A stretch of 42,971 nt of DNA from JAFGKM01 sp964413825 (GTDB taxonomy: Bacteria; Ratteibacteria; UBA8468; B48-G9; JAFGKM01). The first letter of the stretch is position 1, and each line of letters begins with the position of its first letter. Positions 14,891 through 22,749 of the stretch are shown here, piece by piece. The stretch lies in NCBI GenBank assembly GCA_964413825.1, contig CAYPTS010000009.1, forward strand, positions 1 through 42,971, given 5' to 3'. Under the pieces are notes generated by a model that was not told the origin of the DNA, did not search any database, and saw only the letters and a list, made by a program, of their open reading frames with translations. A program made the translations under genes and the position numbers.

Positions 14891-15485
14891 AAATTAGTCT
14901 GTTTTTAAGGGCTTTTTCTATGTATTTTGCGGTTATATCCACCTCGATGTTGAGCATATCCCCGTTTTTGCGGTATTTCAGGTTGCTGTTTTCCATGGTG
15001 TAGGGTATGAGAAATATTTTCGCTTCCGAACCCCGCAGTTCCGCTATCGTCAGGGATAGCCCGTCAACGCCCGCCGAGCCGCGTTCCACCACGTATTTCT
15101 CGAATTTTTCCGGAACTGTGAAGGTTATTACCGCATTTCCGCCCTGCTTGTAAAAAGACCTAAGAGGAGTTTTGAAATCAATATGTCCGGTGAGTATGTG
15201 CCCGCCGTTTCTTGCGTCCGCTTTCATTGCCCGTTCAAGGTTTACCCGTGTACCGGTTTTCACGCCGCCCATGGAGGTTTCTTTTTCGGTCTGCCTGCTC
15301 AGCGAGACGGTGAACGTTTTTCCCGCAATCTTTTCGACCGTCAGGCATACCCCGTTTACCGATATGCTGTCCCCGGTTTTTAAATCTTCAAAGACCTTTT
15401 CCGCGTAAATCTCCAGAGCTGACAGGCCGGAAACGGAAAACCTTCTTTTTACCGTGCCCGTCTCTTCGACTATTCCTGAAAACAC
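14877..15485 (-). CDS. ribE: Riboflavin synthase, alpha chain
   Basis: 202 residues. It starts MFSGIVEETG, the invariant N-terminus of the family, and contains two lumazine-binding barrels (about 1-95 and 96-190; the second opens with GHILTGHID). It dismutates two lumazines to riboflavin. The start lies 16 bp inside the 3' end of ribD, so the two are coupled. The C-terminus runs into a degenerate palindromic repeat, giving an atypical SPSP tail. Confidence 0.94.
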   Translation of the reverse strand: MFSGIVEETGTVKRRFSVSGLSALEIYAEKVFEDLKTGDSISVNGVCLTVEKIAGKTFTVSLSRQTEKETSMGGVKTGTRVNLERAMKADARNGGHILTGHIDFKTPLRSFYKQGGNAVITFTVPEKFEKYVVERGSAGVDGLSLTIAELRGSEAKIFLIPYTMENSNLKYRKNGDMLNIEVDITAKYIEKALKNRLISPSP

Positions 15486-16594
15486 GGCTTCCCCCTTACG
15501 AGAAAATCCCCGCCCATCGTTTTCACCTCAATGTCCCGTATCCTGACCGCCTGAGAAAAACTTTCCCTGTTCTTTCCGGCTATCGAGGCAAGAGAATCCT
15601 TCCCGCCGAGAATCTGGTTTCCCGTAAATATCATTACTTCGTCGGCCAGTTCTTCTTCCCAGAAAGAGGTGAGCGTGGTACTGCCGCCTTCCACCATGAT
15701 AACGCCAAGACCTTTTTCATACAGTCTTTTCATGAGTTTTTTCATGGAAAACCGGCCTTCTGTACATTCCATCCTGATTGCCTCTCCGTTTCCCTTCGAT
15801 ATGACGGCTGATAATTTTTCTTCCGGGACGTCCTGCGGCACGACCAGAAGCACCCTGTTTTTTTCGTTCTCCCACCACCTGCCTTCTGCCGGCGTTTTTA
15901 ACAAAGGGTCGAGGATTATCTTGTGGTATTTCTTGCGCTCCAGCAGGTCTTTCCGCGTCTGGAAGCAAGGGGCGGCGTAATCCAGCGAAGGGTTGTCGTT
16001 AATTATGGTGTTTGCGCCCACAAGGATGCCGTCGGTTCCGAACCGGAGTTCTTTTACGAAGTTTCTTGTTTTTTCGGAGGTAATCCATTTTGAGTCGCCG
16101 TTATGCGTTGCCGTCCTGCCGTCAATCGTCTGCGCCCATTTCAGTATGACGCAGGGTCTTTGCTTCGTTATGCAGGTAATGTAGGAAGAGTTCAGGTTTT
16201 CCGCTTCTTCGCGCAGGACGCCGGCTGTGACCTTAACGCCGTTTTTCTCGAGTTCTTTAATTCCTTTGCCTGCGACCAGCGGATTCGGGTCCTCCATCGA
16301 ACAGACCACTTCTTTTATTCCTGCCTCTATGACAGCCCGTGTGCACGGCGGAGTCTTGCCCTGGTGGCAGCACGGTTCAAGGTTTACGTAAAGTGTTGCG
16401 CCTTTCGCTTTTTCCCCTGCCTGTTTCAGCGCTTCTATCTCGGCGTGTGCAAGTCCGAATGCCTTGTGCCATCCCCTGCCCAGTACCCTGCCGCCTTTTG
16501 CTATCACGGCTCCCACCATGGGGTTGGGGCTGACCAGCCCCCGGCCTTTTTCCGCAAGTTTAAGAGTCTCTTTTAAAAATTCCTTGTGTTCCAT
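15470..16594 (-). CDS. ribD: Bifunctional riboflavin deaminase/reductase
   Basis: 374 residues from the ATG at 16594; a longer frame to 16624 would overlap the upstream dehydrogenase. The N-terminal deaminase has zinc motifs HAE (50-52) and PCCHQGKTPPC (74-84). The C-terminal reductase begins near VILKWAQTIDGRTA and includes SKWITSEKTR and VEGGSTTLTSF. Together they convert the diaminopyrimidine product of GTP cyclohydrolase II to the ribitylamino form. It overlaps ribE by 16 bp. Confidence 0.95.
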   Translation of the reverse strand: MEHKEFLKETLKLAEKGRGLVSPNPMVGAVIAKGGRVLGRGWHKAFGLAHAEIEALKQAGEKAKGATLYVNLEPCCHQGKTPPCTRAVIEAGIKEVVCSMEDPNPLVAGKGIKELEKNGVKVTAGVLREEAENLNSSYITCITKQRPCVILKWAQTIDGRTATHNGDSKWITSEKTRNFVKELRFGTDGILVGANTIINDNPSLDYAAPCFQTRKDLLERKKYHKIILDPLLKTPAEGRWWENEKNRVLLVVPQDVPEEKLSAVISKGNGEAIRMECTEGRFSMKKLMKRLYEKGLGVIMVEGGSTTLTSFWEEELADEVMIFTGNQILGGKDSLASIAGKNRESFSQAVRIRDIEVKTMGGDFLVRGKPCFQE

Positions 16595-16604
16595 GCGTGC
16601 AAAG

Positions 16605-17663
16605 TCAAGCGGCAGATATTTCAATTACGCACTTTAAAACATCGCCTGCCTTCACCATCTCTATGCCTTCGTTTATTTTTTCCAGCGGCAGAAGTTTCGA
16701 GATGAATTTTCCCGCTTCTATTTTTTTCTGCGATATAAGTTCCGCCGCTTTCATGAAATCCTTCCTGTTGGAGGCGAAAGAGCCGAAGACCGATAGTTCC
16801 TTGTAGTGTATGATATTGGAATCGATGTTTATGAAAGAATTGTCCTTTGGCAGTCCTCCGAACATGCTTATCCTGCCCCTCGAGCCCAGCAGTTCAAGTC
16901 CTTCAACCTGCGCCTGTTTTGCCGGGCATGCGGTTATGACCACGTCCGCTCCGTAGCCTTCGGTCAGCCGGAGAACCTCATCCTTGATTTTCACCTTTTT
17001 CGGGTCGAGGAGTACAAGTCCTCCGAATTGTTTTGCGAACTTTTCAAGGCGTTCGTACGCCGGGTCGGCCATTATCACCTTTTCCGCTCCCGACGCCTGT
17101 GCAAGTACCGCGTGCATCAGTCCGATGGGGCCGCCGCCGTATATCACCACCGTATCGCCTTTTCCTATGTTGAGGTAACCCTGTCCGTTGATGGCGCAGG
17201 AGAGCGCTTCTATCAACGCGCCTTCTTTGAGTGATATGTTGTCTGGCAGTTTTATCACTGCGTTCTGTTTTACCGCGGCCGCCGGCACTGTTACGTACTC
17301 GGCATACCCGCCCGGGTAAAAGTAACCTATGGCTTTCGTATCCGGGCACAGGTTATACAGCCCCTTCCCGCACATCTTGCACTTTCCGCATCCGATAGAG
17401 GTAACCAGCGCAACCTTGTCTCCTTTCTTCAGCGGCTCGGAGTAAGATACGCCGCTTCCTATCTCGTCGATAACTCCGGTTATCTCATGCCCGATTACCG
17501 CCGGCGGGATAACCTTTTTGTGCCCGTGAAAATAAATGCGCACGTCCGTACCGCATATGGCGCAGTAATTCACCTTTACGCGTATTTCGTCCTTCCCGCA
17601 TGCAGGGGTTTCAATCTCCTCAATCCGTATGTTCTTTATTCCGTGATACACCGCCGCTTTCAT
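16605..17663 (-). CDS. Zinc-dependent medium-chain alcohol/polyol dehydrogenase
   Basis: 352 residues from the ATG at 17663, preceded by GGGAGG. Catalytic zinc site: Cys in CAICGTD and the GHE motif. Structural zinc lobe: the four cysteines of CGKCKMCGKGLYNLC. NAD-binding motif GGGPIGL. Sorbitol or threonine dehydrogenase-like MDR enzymes fit best; substrate is unknown. It ends 10 nt before ribD, so it is the probable first gene of the ribD-ribE transcript, an unusual neighbour for riboflavin genes. Confidence 0.85.
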   Translation of the reverse strand: MKAAVYHGIKNIRIEEIETPACGKDEIRVKVNYCAICGTDVRIYFHGHKKVIPPAVIGHEITGVIDEIGSGVSYSEPLKKGDKVALVTSIGCGKCKMCGKGLYNLCPDTKAIGYFYPGGYAEYVTVPAAAVKQNAVIKLPDNISLKEGALIEALSCAINGQGYLNIGKGDTVVIYGGGPIGLMHAVLAQASGAEKVIMADPAYERLEKFAKQFGGLVLLDPKKVKIKDEVLRLTEGYGADVVITACPAKQAQVEGLELLGSRGRISMFGGLPKDNSFINIDSNIIHYKELSVFGSFASNRKDFMKAAELISQKKIEAGKFISKLLPLEKINEGIEMVKAGDVLKCVIEISAA

Positions 17664-17687
17664 GGATTTTCCTCCCCGTCCCCCTCT

Positions 17688-17730
17688 CCTCACTTCCTCT
17701 CCCCGCGGGGAGAGGGTTGGGGTGAGGGGG
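17688..17730. repeat. GC-rich palindromic repeat between divergent genes
   Basis: Inner arms CCTCTCCCC (17696-17704) and GGGGAGAGG (17707-17715) flanked by CCTCAC and GGTGAGG. It is the closest relative of the palindrome at 12288-12339. Its right end supplies the TTGGGG -35-like hexamer of the next gene. Confidence 0.75.
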
Positions 17731-17746
17731 AAGAATGTGGTAAAAT
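17717..17746 (+). promoter_or_regulatory. Candidate promoter of the phospholipase D gene
   Basis: TTGGGG (17717-17722), 18-bp spacer, TAAAAT (17741-17746), 9 nt before the GTG start at 17756. No Shine-Dalgarno; spacing suggests a leaderless message. Confidence 0.4.
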
Positions 17747-17755
17747 TATACTGCC

Positions 17756-18673
17756 GTGAAAAATATCCTTAAACTTATCCGCGTTGTCATTCTGCTGGGA
17801 CCTTGTTTCAGCGCAGACCCTTCGGACATCTATTTTACACCAAACAGGAAAACAGACCAAATAATACTCGACCTGATTGAAAAAGCGGAAAAATCCGTCT
17901 ACGTTGCCGGTTACACGATGTCGTGGAAAGAGATGATGCAGAAACTTATCGAAAAAAACGGCACAGCGGACGTAAAAATCATTCTTGACGCAGAGCCCCC
18001 CGAAAAATTCCCCGAAGGCATGCTTAAGATTGACAGTAAATCCGCTCTTTTCCATCCAAAGTTCATTGCTGTCGACGGGTGCAGGGTATTCGCCGGTTCC
18101 GGCAATTTTACCCCGGGCAGTATGCATTCATCCCACAATAACTTCATTTTTATCGAAAACCCGCAGGCAGCGGAATTCTTCAACAGAAAGTTTCTTTCAT
18201 GGTGGGAAGACGGCGTTTTCAATAAAACCTACGCCGACGGGACATTCAGCATATACTTTTCTCCGGAGAACGACTGCGAAACGGTTATAGCGAACGTGCT
18301 TTCTTCCGCCTCCCGTTCCATCCGGTTTGCCCACTACCACTTTACCTCCGAGCGACTTGTGAAAACGGTCATACGCAGAAAACTTGCAGGGGTGAAGGTA
18401 TACGGCATCATTGAGCGGAGCAGTGTGGAGCCGTATTCGGTTTTTTACTCCATGAGGGACTATGACTGCGTGATGAAAAAAAGCAATATTGCAGGATTCT
18501 TGCACGACAAGTTGTTTATTGTCGACGAGGAGATTGTAATAACGGGTTCTTACAATCCCAGCGATTCCGCCCGCCGCAATAACGAATGCCTGCTGGTAAT
18601 CAAAGACAAGAAGACTGCCGCCGCGTATCTCAAGGAATGGATACGGCTGTGGCGTTACTACAGTCTTCCCTGA
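17756..18673 (+). CDS. Secreted or anchored phospholipase D-like (HKD) protein
   Basis: 305 residues with a GTG start. The first ~20 residues form a hydrophobic signal sequence. Two HxK(x)4D motifs are present: HPKFIAVD from His100 and HDKLFIVD from His250, each followed by a GSxN element (GSGN, GSYN). Both halves therefore build one active site, as in Nuc-type endonucleases, cardiolipin synthases and phospholipases. The short length and lack of membrane helices favour a nuclease or phospholipase over cardiolipin synthase. No partner genes nearby. Confidence 0.83.
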   Translation: MKNILKLIRVVILLGPCFSADPSDIYFTPNRKTDQIILDLIEKAEKSVYVAGYTMSWKEMMQKLIEKNGTADVKIILDAEPPEKFPEGMLKIDSKSALFHPKFIAVDGCRVFAGSGNFTPGSMHSSHNNFIFIENPQAAEFFNRKFLSWWEDGVFNKTYADGTFSIYFSPENDCETVIANVLSSASRSIRFAHYHFTSERLVKTVIRRKLAGVKVYGIIERSSVEPYSVFYSMRDYDCVMKKSNIAGFLHDKLFIVDEEIVITGSYNPSDSARRNNECLLVIKDKKTAAAYLKEWIRLWRYYSLP

Positions 18674-18675
18674 TT

Positions 18676-18704
18676 TTGACAAACGCCCGTATTTGGAGTA
18701 TCTT
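18676..18704 (+). promoter_or_regulatory. Candidate promoter upstream of the Gfo/Idh gene
   Basis: TTGACA (18676-18681), 17-bp spacer, TATCTT (18699-18704), starting 3 nt after the preceding stop codon. The transcript would read through the REP-like hairpins into the oxidoreductase. Confidence 0.4.
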
Positions 18705-18720
18705 TTTACATCTGCAAACA

Positions 18721-18793
18721 GGGGTCAGCTCCGTTCCAATATCTGGCCCCCGAGAGAGAAAAGGGGGTCAGCTCCGTTCTAAGACCTGACCCC
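18721..18793. repeat. Two tandem REP-like GGGGTCAG hairpins
   Basis: Unit 1 (18721-18750) has GGGGTCAG with CTGGCCCC; unit 2 (18764-18793) has GGGGTCAG with CTGACCCC, an 8-bp perfect stem. Both share GGGGTCAGCTCCGTTC. This resembles repeats mobilised by REP-associated Y1 transposases; none is present here. Confidence 0.7.
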
Positions 18794-18821
18794 AGATACA
18801 AAGTGCGATAAGGAGAAAGCA

Positions 18822-19984
18822 ATGAAGATAGGAGTGGTTGGTCTGGGCGGCAGAGCCAGAGGCGTAATATACGGGGCGATAAAAGAAGTTGCCCCGGATA
18901 TCCGCATCACCGGGGTTGTCGACCCTGATGAGAAGGGCGCGCGTTCACGGCTTTCCGAAGAGGATGGCAAAGAAGCGGTTTTTTACAAGACGCTCGACGA
19001 AATGGTGCGCAAAGGTAAGCCGGACGGGCTGTTCATAGGCACCCGCTGTAACCTGCATACGCCGTATGCGGTGCAGGCGGCAAAGTACGACATCCCTCTG
19101 TTTCTTGAAAAACCGGTAGCGGTTTCCATGAAACAGGCGATTGAACTCGAAAAGGCGTTTGAAAAATCCAGGTGCAGGGTTGTTGTCAGTTTTCCCCTGC
19201 GCGTATCGCCGCTTTGCGCTTTCACACGGGAAAAGATAGAAAACGGGGACGTGGGCGAGCCGGTGCACATCATGGCATGGAACTACGTAACTTACGGTAT
19301 GGTTTACTGGGAGCAGGAATACCGCAACTATAAAATAACGCAGGGACTCTTCCTACAGAAAGCGACCCATGACCTTGACTACATGATGTACCTTATGGGT
19401 TCTCCCATAGTCAAAGTGGGAGCGATGGCAACGTTTCAAAAGGTCTTCGGAGGAAAAAAACCGGCGGGATTGGTCTGCTCGAAGTGCAAAGAGACGGAGA
19501 CCTGCCTTGAGAGCCCGGAGAACAGAAAACGCAACCATTCCAGCCATGATGCGGACCATCCGTGCCTATACAGCGTTGACTGCGGTTCCGTTGAAACCGG
19601 CACCAACGAAGATGCTTCAAGCGCGGTTGTGGAATTTGCCTCTGGTGCGCACGGAATTTATACGCAGGTCTTTTTTACGCGCAGGGATGCCGGCGCCCGC
19701 GGGTCAACTGTTAGCGGGTATCTCGGCACGTTAAGATTTGACTGGTACAAAAACAGTCTTAATTATACGCGTCACCACAAGCCGTTTTCCGATACGGTCA
19801 GCGCTGATGCCGGTTTAAGCCATTTCGGCGGCGATATTGAACTTGCCAGGGATTTTATCAAACTTATCAAAAAGGGAAAAGGAGAATCGCGCACGCCCAT
19901 CCGTACCGGATTGGCGAGTGTTTATACCTGCCTTGCGGCAAAAGAGTCCTATCAGAAAGGGCGTTTTGCAAAGGTGCGGCAGGT
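18822..19984 (+). CDS. Gfo/Idh/MocA-family oxidoreductase, 3' end lost in gap
   Basis: About 387 residues are visible before the N run. N-terminal Rossmann motif GVVGLGGRARG, the EKPVA motif that carries the catalytic-site Lys, and a C-terminal alpha/beta domain containing a cysteine-rich insert (CSKCKETETC). AAGGAG precedes the start. The visible part is almost full length for the family; the stop must lie in the gap. Reading on through the N run into the next coding block would be an artefact. NAD(P)-linked sugar or inositol oxidation is the family role; substrate is unknown. Confidence 0.8.
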
Positions 19985-20084
19985 NNNNNNNNNNNNNNNN
20001 NNNNNNNNNNNNNNNNNNNNNNNNNNNNNNNNNNNNNNNNNNNNNNNNNNNNNNNNNNNNNNNNNNNNNNNNNNNNNNNNNNNN
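19985..20084. other. Assembly gap of 100 N
   Basis: Exactly 100 consecutive N, a conventional scaffold-join size, so the real distance is unknown. Anything that spans it, including linkage of the oxidoreductase to the small basic protein, is unproven. Confidence 0.98.
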
Positions 20085-20087
20085 TTT

Positions 20088-20303
20088 ATGGCGAAGCTGA
20101 AAAATGAGATGAGAAAGGTGCACCGCAGAAAAGTTGTAAAAGCGAAGGAGCGGCTGAAAAAACTTGAAAAAGGCAGTCTGCCTTACGGCAAAATAGGCAG
20201 TTCCGCAAGGAAGTTTTTTGCAAAGCGGATTAAGGCGGGGTATGAATTTCCCGCACGCCTGCGCAAGCCGGCCGGCGAGGCAAAACCTTCTGTGTCTGAA
20301 TGA
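20088..20303 (+). CDS. Small basic hypothetical protein
   Basis: 71 residues from the ATG at 20088, 3 nt after the gap, so the true start could lie upstream. Very rich in Lys and Arg (KNEMRKVHRRKVVKAKERLKK), with a KFFAKRIKAGYEFP segment. It looks like an RNA- or ribosome-associated small basic protein, but I cannot name the family. tRNA-Ser starts 15 nt after its stop. Confidence 0.55.
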   Translation: MAKLKNEMRKVHRRKVVKAKERLKKLEKGSLPYGKIGSSARKFFAKRIKAGYEFPARLRKPAGEAKPSVSE

Positions 20304-20318
20304 AGTCAAGCTGATTCA

Positions 20319-20406
20319 GGAGAGGTCGCATAGAGGCCGAGTGCGCGCGCTTGGAAAGCGCGTATCCGGAAACGGATCGTGGGTTCGACTCCCACCCTCT
20401 CCGCCA
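20319..20406 (+). tRNA. tRNA-Ser (anticodon GGA)
   Basis: Acceptor arms GGAGAGG (20319-20325) and CCTCTCC (20396-20402) pair perfectly, with discriminator G and an encoded CCA (20404-20406). The anticodon arm is CGCGC-TTGGAAA-GCGCG. A long variable arm (ATCCGGAAACGGAT) and the T arm GGGTTCGACTCCC fit class II tRNA. It reads UCC and UCU. Its 3' end is repeated 129 bp downstream. Confidence 0.95.
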
Positions 20407-20533
20407 AGTTTCGCAAGCAACGGGAGTCGAATAGGAGCGAAGTCAGGAACTGCGATGAAAAAGAGCAGTTCCAGCGGCTGGCCGACCCGAGGCGTTTCGA
20501 AAGCCGAGCGGCGCCGACTCCCACCCTCTCCGC
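20386..20533 (+). mobile_element. tRNA-tail element, tRNA-Ser copy (3' end duplicated)
   Basis: A 19-bp direct repeat, the 3' end of tRNA-Ser (20386-20404), recurs at 20515-20533. Between them lies a ~108-nt non-coding unit: GGGAGTCGAA, AGGAGCGAAG, an 8-bp hairpin (20446-20453 with 20465-20472) with loop GATGAAAAAGA, then TGGCCGACCCGAG and GAGCGGCGCC. The second copy lacks CCA. A related unit follows tRNA-Leu. It behaves like an insertion that used the tRNA 3' end as attachment site. No integrase is in the window. Confidence 0.75.
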
Positions 20534-20626
20534 TTACGCGGTATATTCCGGGCACATCCTTAACACATTCTGGTATATTAACCTTCTGAAGATAGCTTCA
20601 GCGGATGAGTCTGCAAGTAAAGGGAT

Positions 20627-21052
20627 TCAGTATAGGGGGCCTTCGACGGCGAGGAAGGTGCCTTCCGGTGCGGTCGAAGTTCCGGTCTCTTTTGCCATCG
20701 CGTCTTCTTTCAGCACGTTCATGTTCCTGTCAAGGAAAACGATTTTCAGGTCGGCGGTTACCGGTCCGTACCCCTGGTTTTGATTGGTAAAGGACGTTCC
20801 CGGCAGAATGCCCGGAAAAATCATCAGAGTCTTTTCAAAATCCTTTTCTTCCGCTCCGGCGAATCCCTGGTTGGCAAGTTGCGCATCCGATGCGATGAGG
20901 ATGCGGACGTCCTTGAACTGTACCTGCGGCCATTTGCTGTAGGATATGCGTTCTTTTTTTTGAGATGTCATGCGCCCCACCCCGAAGGATACGGCCACTG
21001 CTGCGGTAAAAAGCATTACTGCGGTGAGAATATATATCTTGCTCCGGGTCAT
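20627..21052 (-). CDS. Membrane-anchored DUF192-like protein
   Basis: 141 residues. A single N-terminal hydrophobic helix (residues 6-24) suggests an anchor or signal sequence. The C-terminal half resembles DUF192: TLMIFPGI, then VTADLKIVFLDRNMNVLKEDAM, then a final extended segment. The usual FWMKNT motif is replaced by TSFTNQNQGYGP, so the match is partial. AGGAG lies upstream of the ATG. DUF192 proteins are small, mostly extracytoplasmic and of unknown function. It is downstream of the Fe-ADH gene on the same strand. Confidence 0.55.
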   Translation of the reverse strand: MTRSKIYILTAVMLFTAAVAVSFGVGRMTSQKKERISYSKWPQVQFKDVRILIASDAQLANQGFAGAEEKDFEKTLMIFPGILPGTSFTNQNQGYGPVTADLKIVFLDRNMNVLKEDAMAKETGTSTAPEGTFLAVEGPLY

Positions 21053-21090
21053 GTTGTAATTCTTTCTCCTGTTTCACCCCCTCCTGTGGT

Positions 21091-21111
21091 CCTCCCCCCT
21101 CGAGGGGGAGG
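21091..21111. repeat. GC hairpin next to a 12-G run
   Basis: CCTCCCCC and GGGGGAGG separated by CTCGA, about 20 nt from a run of 12 G (21120-21131) that abuts the Fe-ADH stop codon. Likely an intergenic hairpin between Fe-ADH and the DUF192-like gene. Confidence 0.55.
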
Positions 21112-21132
21112 AAAAAGGTGGGGGGGGGGGGA

Positions 21133-22287
21133 TTAATAAGCCTTTTTGTAAATCCCTGCAATGTCTTGCGCCGTTACTGATTTCGGATTGTTTTCTATGG
21201 GAACTGCAACTTTCAGTGCATCCTGTGCAAGGGATTCAAAGTTCTCCGGAGAAATTCCGAGTTCTTTCAGGCGCGGTATCCTGAATTTTTCCAGAAGGTT
21301 TTTTATGCCGTCTATGAAAGAGGATGCTTTTTCAATGTCGGTTCTTCCCTCAATGCCGAGATAATCCGCTATGCGCGCAATCTTCCCGGCGGCCTCAGGC
21401 ATGTCGAACTCAAGAACGTAAGGCAGGAGCAGTCCGTTGCCGGTGCCGTGCGCCACGCCGAACACCCCTCCCAGCGGATAGGATATCGAGTGCACAGCAG
21501 TCACTCCGGCATTGGCAAGCCCGACGCCCGCAAGAAAACTGCCGTACAGCATGTCCGCCCTGTGTTCAAGTGAATCTCCGTTTTCGTAAGCCGCCGGCAA
21601 ACTTTCCCATATAAGTTTTATCGCTCCGAGCGAGACCGCTTCGCTGAGAAAGTTCGCTTTCAGGGAAATGAAACTTTCCACCGCGTGGCAGAGCGCGTCG
21701 AGTCCGGTCGATGCGGTCACGGCAGGGGGCACCGTTACCGTAAGGGCGGGGTCGAGTATTGCCGTTTCCGGATATAAAAACGGGCTGTTGATTCCGCCTT
21801 TCTTTTTTTCGTCGGTCCTTATGAACACCGCGGTGAAAGTAACTTCGCTTCCGGTTCCCGCGGTTGTCGGCACCATTATCTTGGGAAGCCCGGGTCCCGG
21901 GACCTTGTTGAGCCCCTGGTAATCCCTTACGCTTCCGCCGTTTGTTATCAATACCGCCGCGGCTTTTGCCGTGTCAAGGGTACTGCCGCCGCCTATGCCG
22001 CATACAATGTCGCATTTTTCATTAATCCCGAAGGCGGCACACTCGTCTCCGAGTTCCGTGGATGGTTCTCCCTGCAGTTTGTCAAAGACGGCAGAGCCGA
22101 TATCCTGTTCTTTTATATTTTTCAGAATTTCTCCGAACATGTCCGTACCCGTAAAGTTCCTGTCTGCCACGAGCAGAACTTTTTTTCCGCCGAAGGATTT
22201 TATTGCGTCAGGCAGGTGCGATACGGAATTTACACCCCATACTATTTCCGGCTGGCACATAAATCTGAATTTGTTTATCATAATCAT
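21133..22287 (-). CDS. Iron-containing alcohol dehydrogenase
   Basis: 384 residues, normal length. NAD-binding GIGGGSTLDTAKA, VPTTAGTGSEVT, and metal ligands in DALCHAVES, AVHSISYPLG and AHGTGNG identify the family III (iron) ADH. It probably interconverts an aldehyde and an alcohol during fermentation, or acts on 1,3-propanediol or lactaldehyde; substrate is open. A promoter with TTGACA-17-TTAAAT places transcription start about 8 nt past the -10, right at the ATG, so the message may be leaderless. Confidence 0.92.
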   Translation of the reverse strand: MIMINKFRFMCQPEIVWGVNSVSHLPDAIKSFGGKKVLLVADRNFTGTDMFGEILKNIKEQDIGSAVFDKLQGEPSTELGDECAAFGINEKCDIVCGIGGGSTLDTAKAAAVLITNGGSVRDYQGLNKVPGPGLPKIMVPTTAGTGSEVTFTAVFIRTDEKKKGGINSPFLYPETAILDPALTVTVPPAVTASTGLDALCHAVESFISLKANFLSEAVSLGAIKLIWESLPAAYENGDSLEHRADMLYGSFLAGVGLANAGVTAVHSISYPLGGVFGVAHGTGNGLLLPYVLEFDMPEAAGKIARIADYLGIEGRTDIEKASSFIDGIKNLLEKFRIPRLKELGISPENFESLAQDALKVAVPIENNPKSVTAQDIAGIYKKAY

Positions 22288-22295
22288 AATGCATT

Positions 22296-22324
22296 ATTTA
22301 ACCCGAAAATCTCTCTCCTGTCAA
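22296..22324 (-). promoter_or_regulatory. Promoter of Fe-ADH at left edge of fold-back copy 2
   Basis: On the minus strand, TTGACA (22324 to 22319), 17-bp spacer, TTAAAT (22301 to 22296), then 8 nt to the ATG at 22287. The -35 lies only 7 nt outside the element's terminal repeat. No Shine-Dalgarno. Confidence 0.65.
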
Positions 22325-22331
22325 TTTTTTG

Positions 22332-22657
22332 CAATGATTTCTGATTAAGAAGGCAACCAGCCGCAAGCCGCAGGTTTCCGGCACGCCCGGTCAGGGGCAA
22401 AAGAGATACAGTTGACGGCGAGTGTGTAAGCACAGCTGCAAGACAAGGTGAAAAGCGCAAGCGTTCCGACCGATTACCTTGCCCGGAGCTGTCTGAACCC
22501 TCCGTAGCCTTGGCGAAGGAGGGTGAGTTCTCCGGGAGTCGGATTTCGCCGTAGTGCTTGCCTGTGCTGAAGCCCAAGCCCGAAGGGCTGTTTCCGAGTC
22601 CGGAAACTGGTATCCTTTTACCATGGACTGCCTTCCGTCCTTAATCAGAAATTATTG
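22332..22657 (-). repeat. Fold-back (MITE-like) element, copy 2
   Basis: 326 bp homologous to 2495-2824 when read on the minus strand. Ends are TAATCAGAAATTATTG (22642-22657) and CAATGATTTCTGATTA (22332-22347), 15/16 complementary. The direct repeat ATTTTTTG abuts both ends (22324-22331 and 22658-22665), an 8-bp target duplication. The nested helices of copy 1 are kept, with both partners changed in at least five base pairs. It lies between two divergent promoters. No conserved ORF. Confidence 0.87.
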
Positions 22658-22673
22658 ATTTTTTGAAAGGCTC

Positions 22674-22701
22674 TTGACAAAACATAAGCGGTATGTATAA
22701 T
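22674..22701 (+). promoter_or_regulatory. Strong promoter of the PAS/HD-GYP gene
   Basis: TTGACA (22674-22679), 16-bp spacer, TATAAT (22696-22701). Transcription should start near 22708, leaving ~42 nt before the GTG at 22750. The -35 is 17 nt outside the fold-back element. Confidence 0.75.
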
Positions 22702-22749
22702 TAACATAGATAACGTACTATACGCAGAAGTTTGCCGGAAGAGGTAATA

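Noticed and set aside
18822..20303. A single 493-codon frame from the Gfo/Idh oxidoreductase through the N run into the basic protein.
   Set aside because: The frame is continuous only because 100 N contain no stops. The two ends belong to different contigs and unrelated proteins.
20218..20783. Several overlapping frames across tRNA-Ser and its tail (with segments such as GGEGGSRTHDPFPD).
   Set aside because: These are translations of the tRNA and the repeated tail, a common source of spurious proteins; the tRNA explains the sequence.
21120..21131. Run of 12 G as a phase-variable tract.
   Set aside because: It lies just beyond the Fe-ADH stop codon, outside any coding or clear promoter region, so length changes would have no evident effect.
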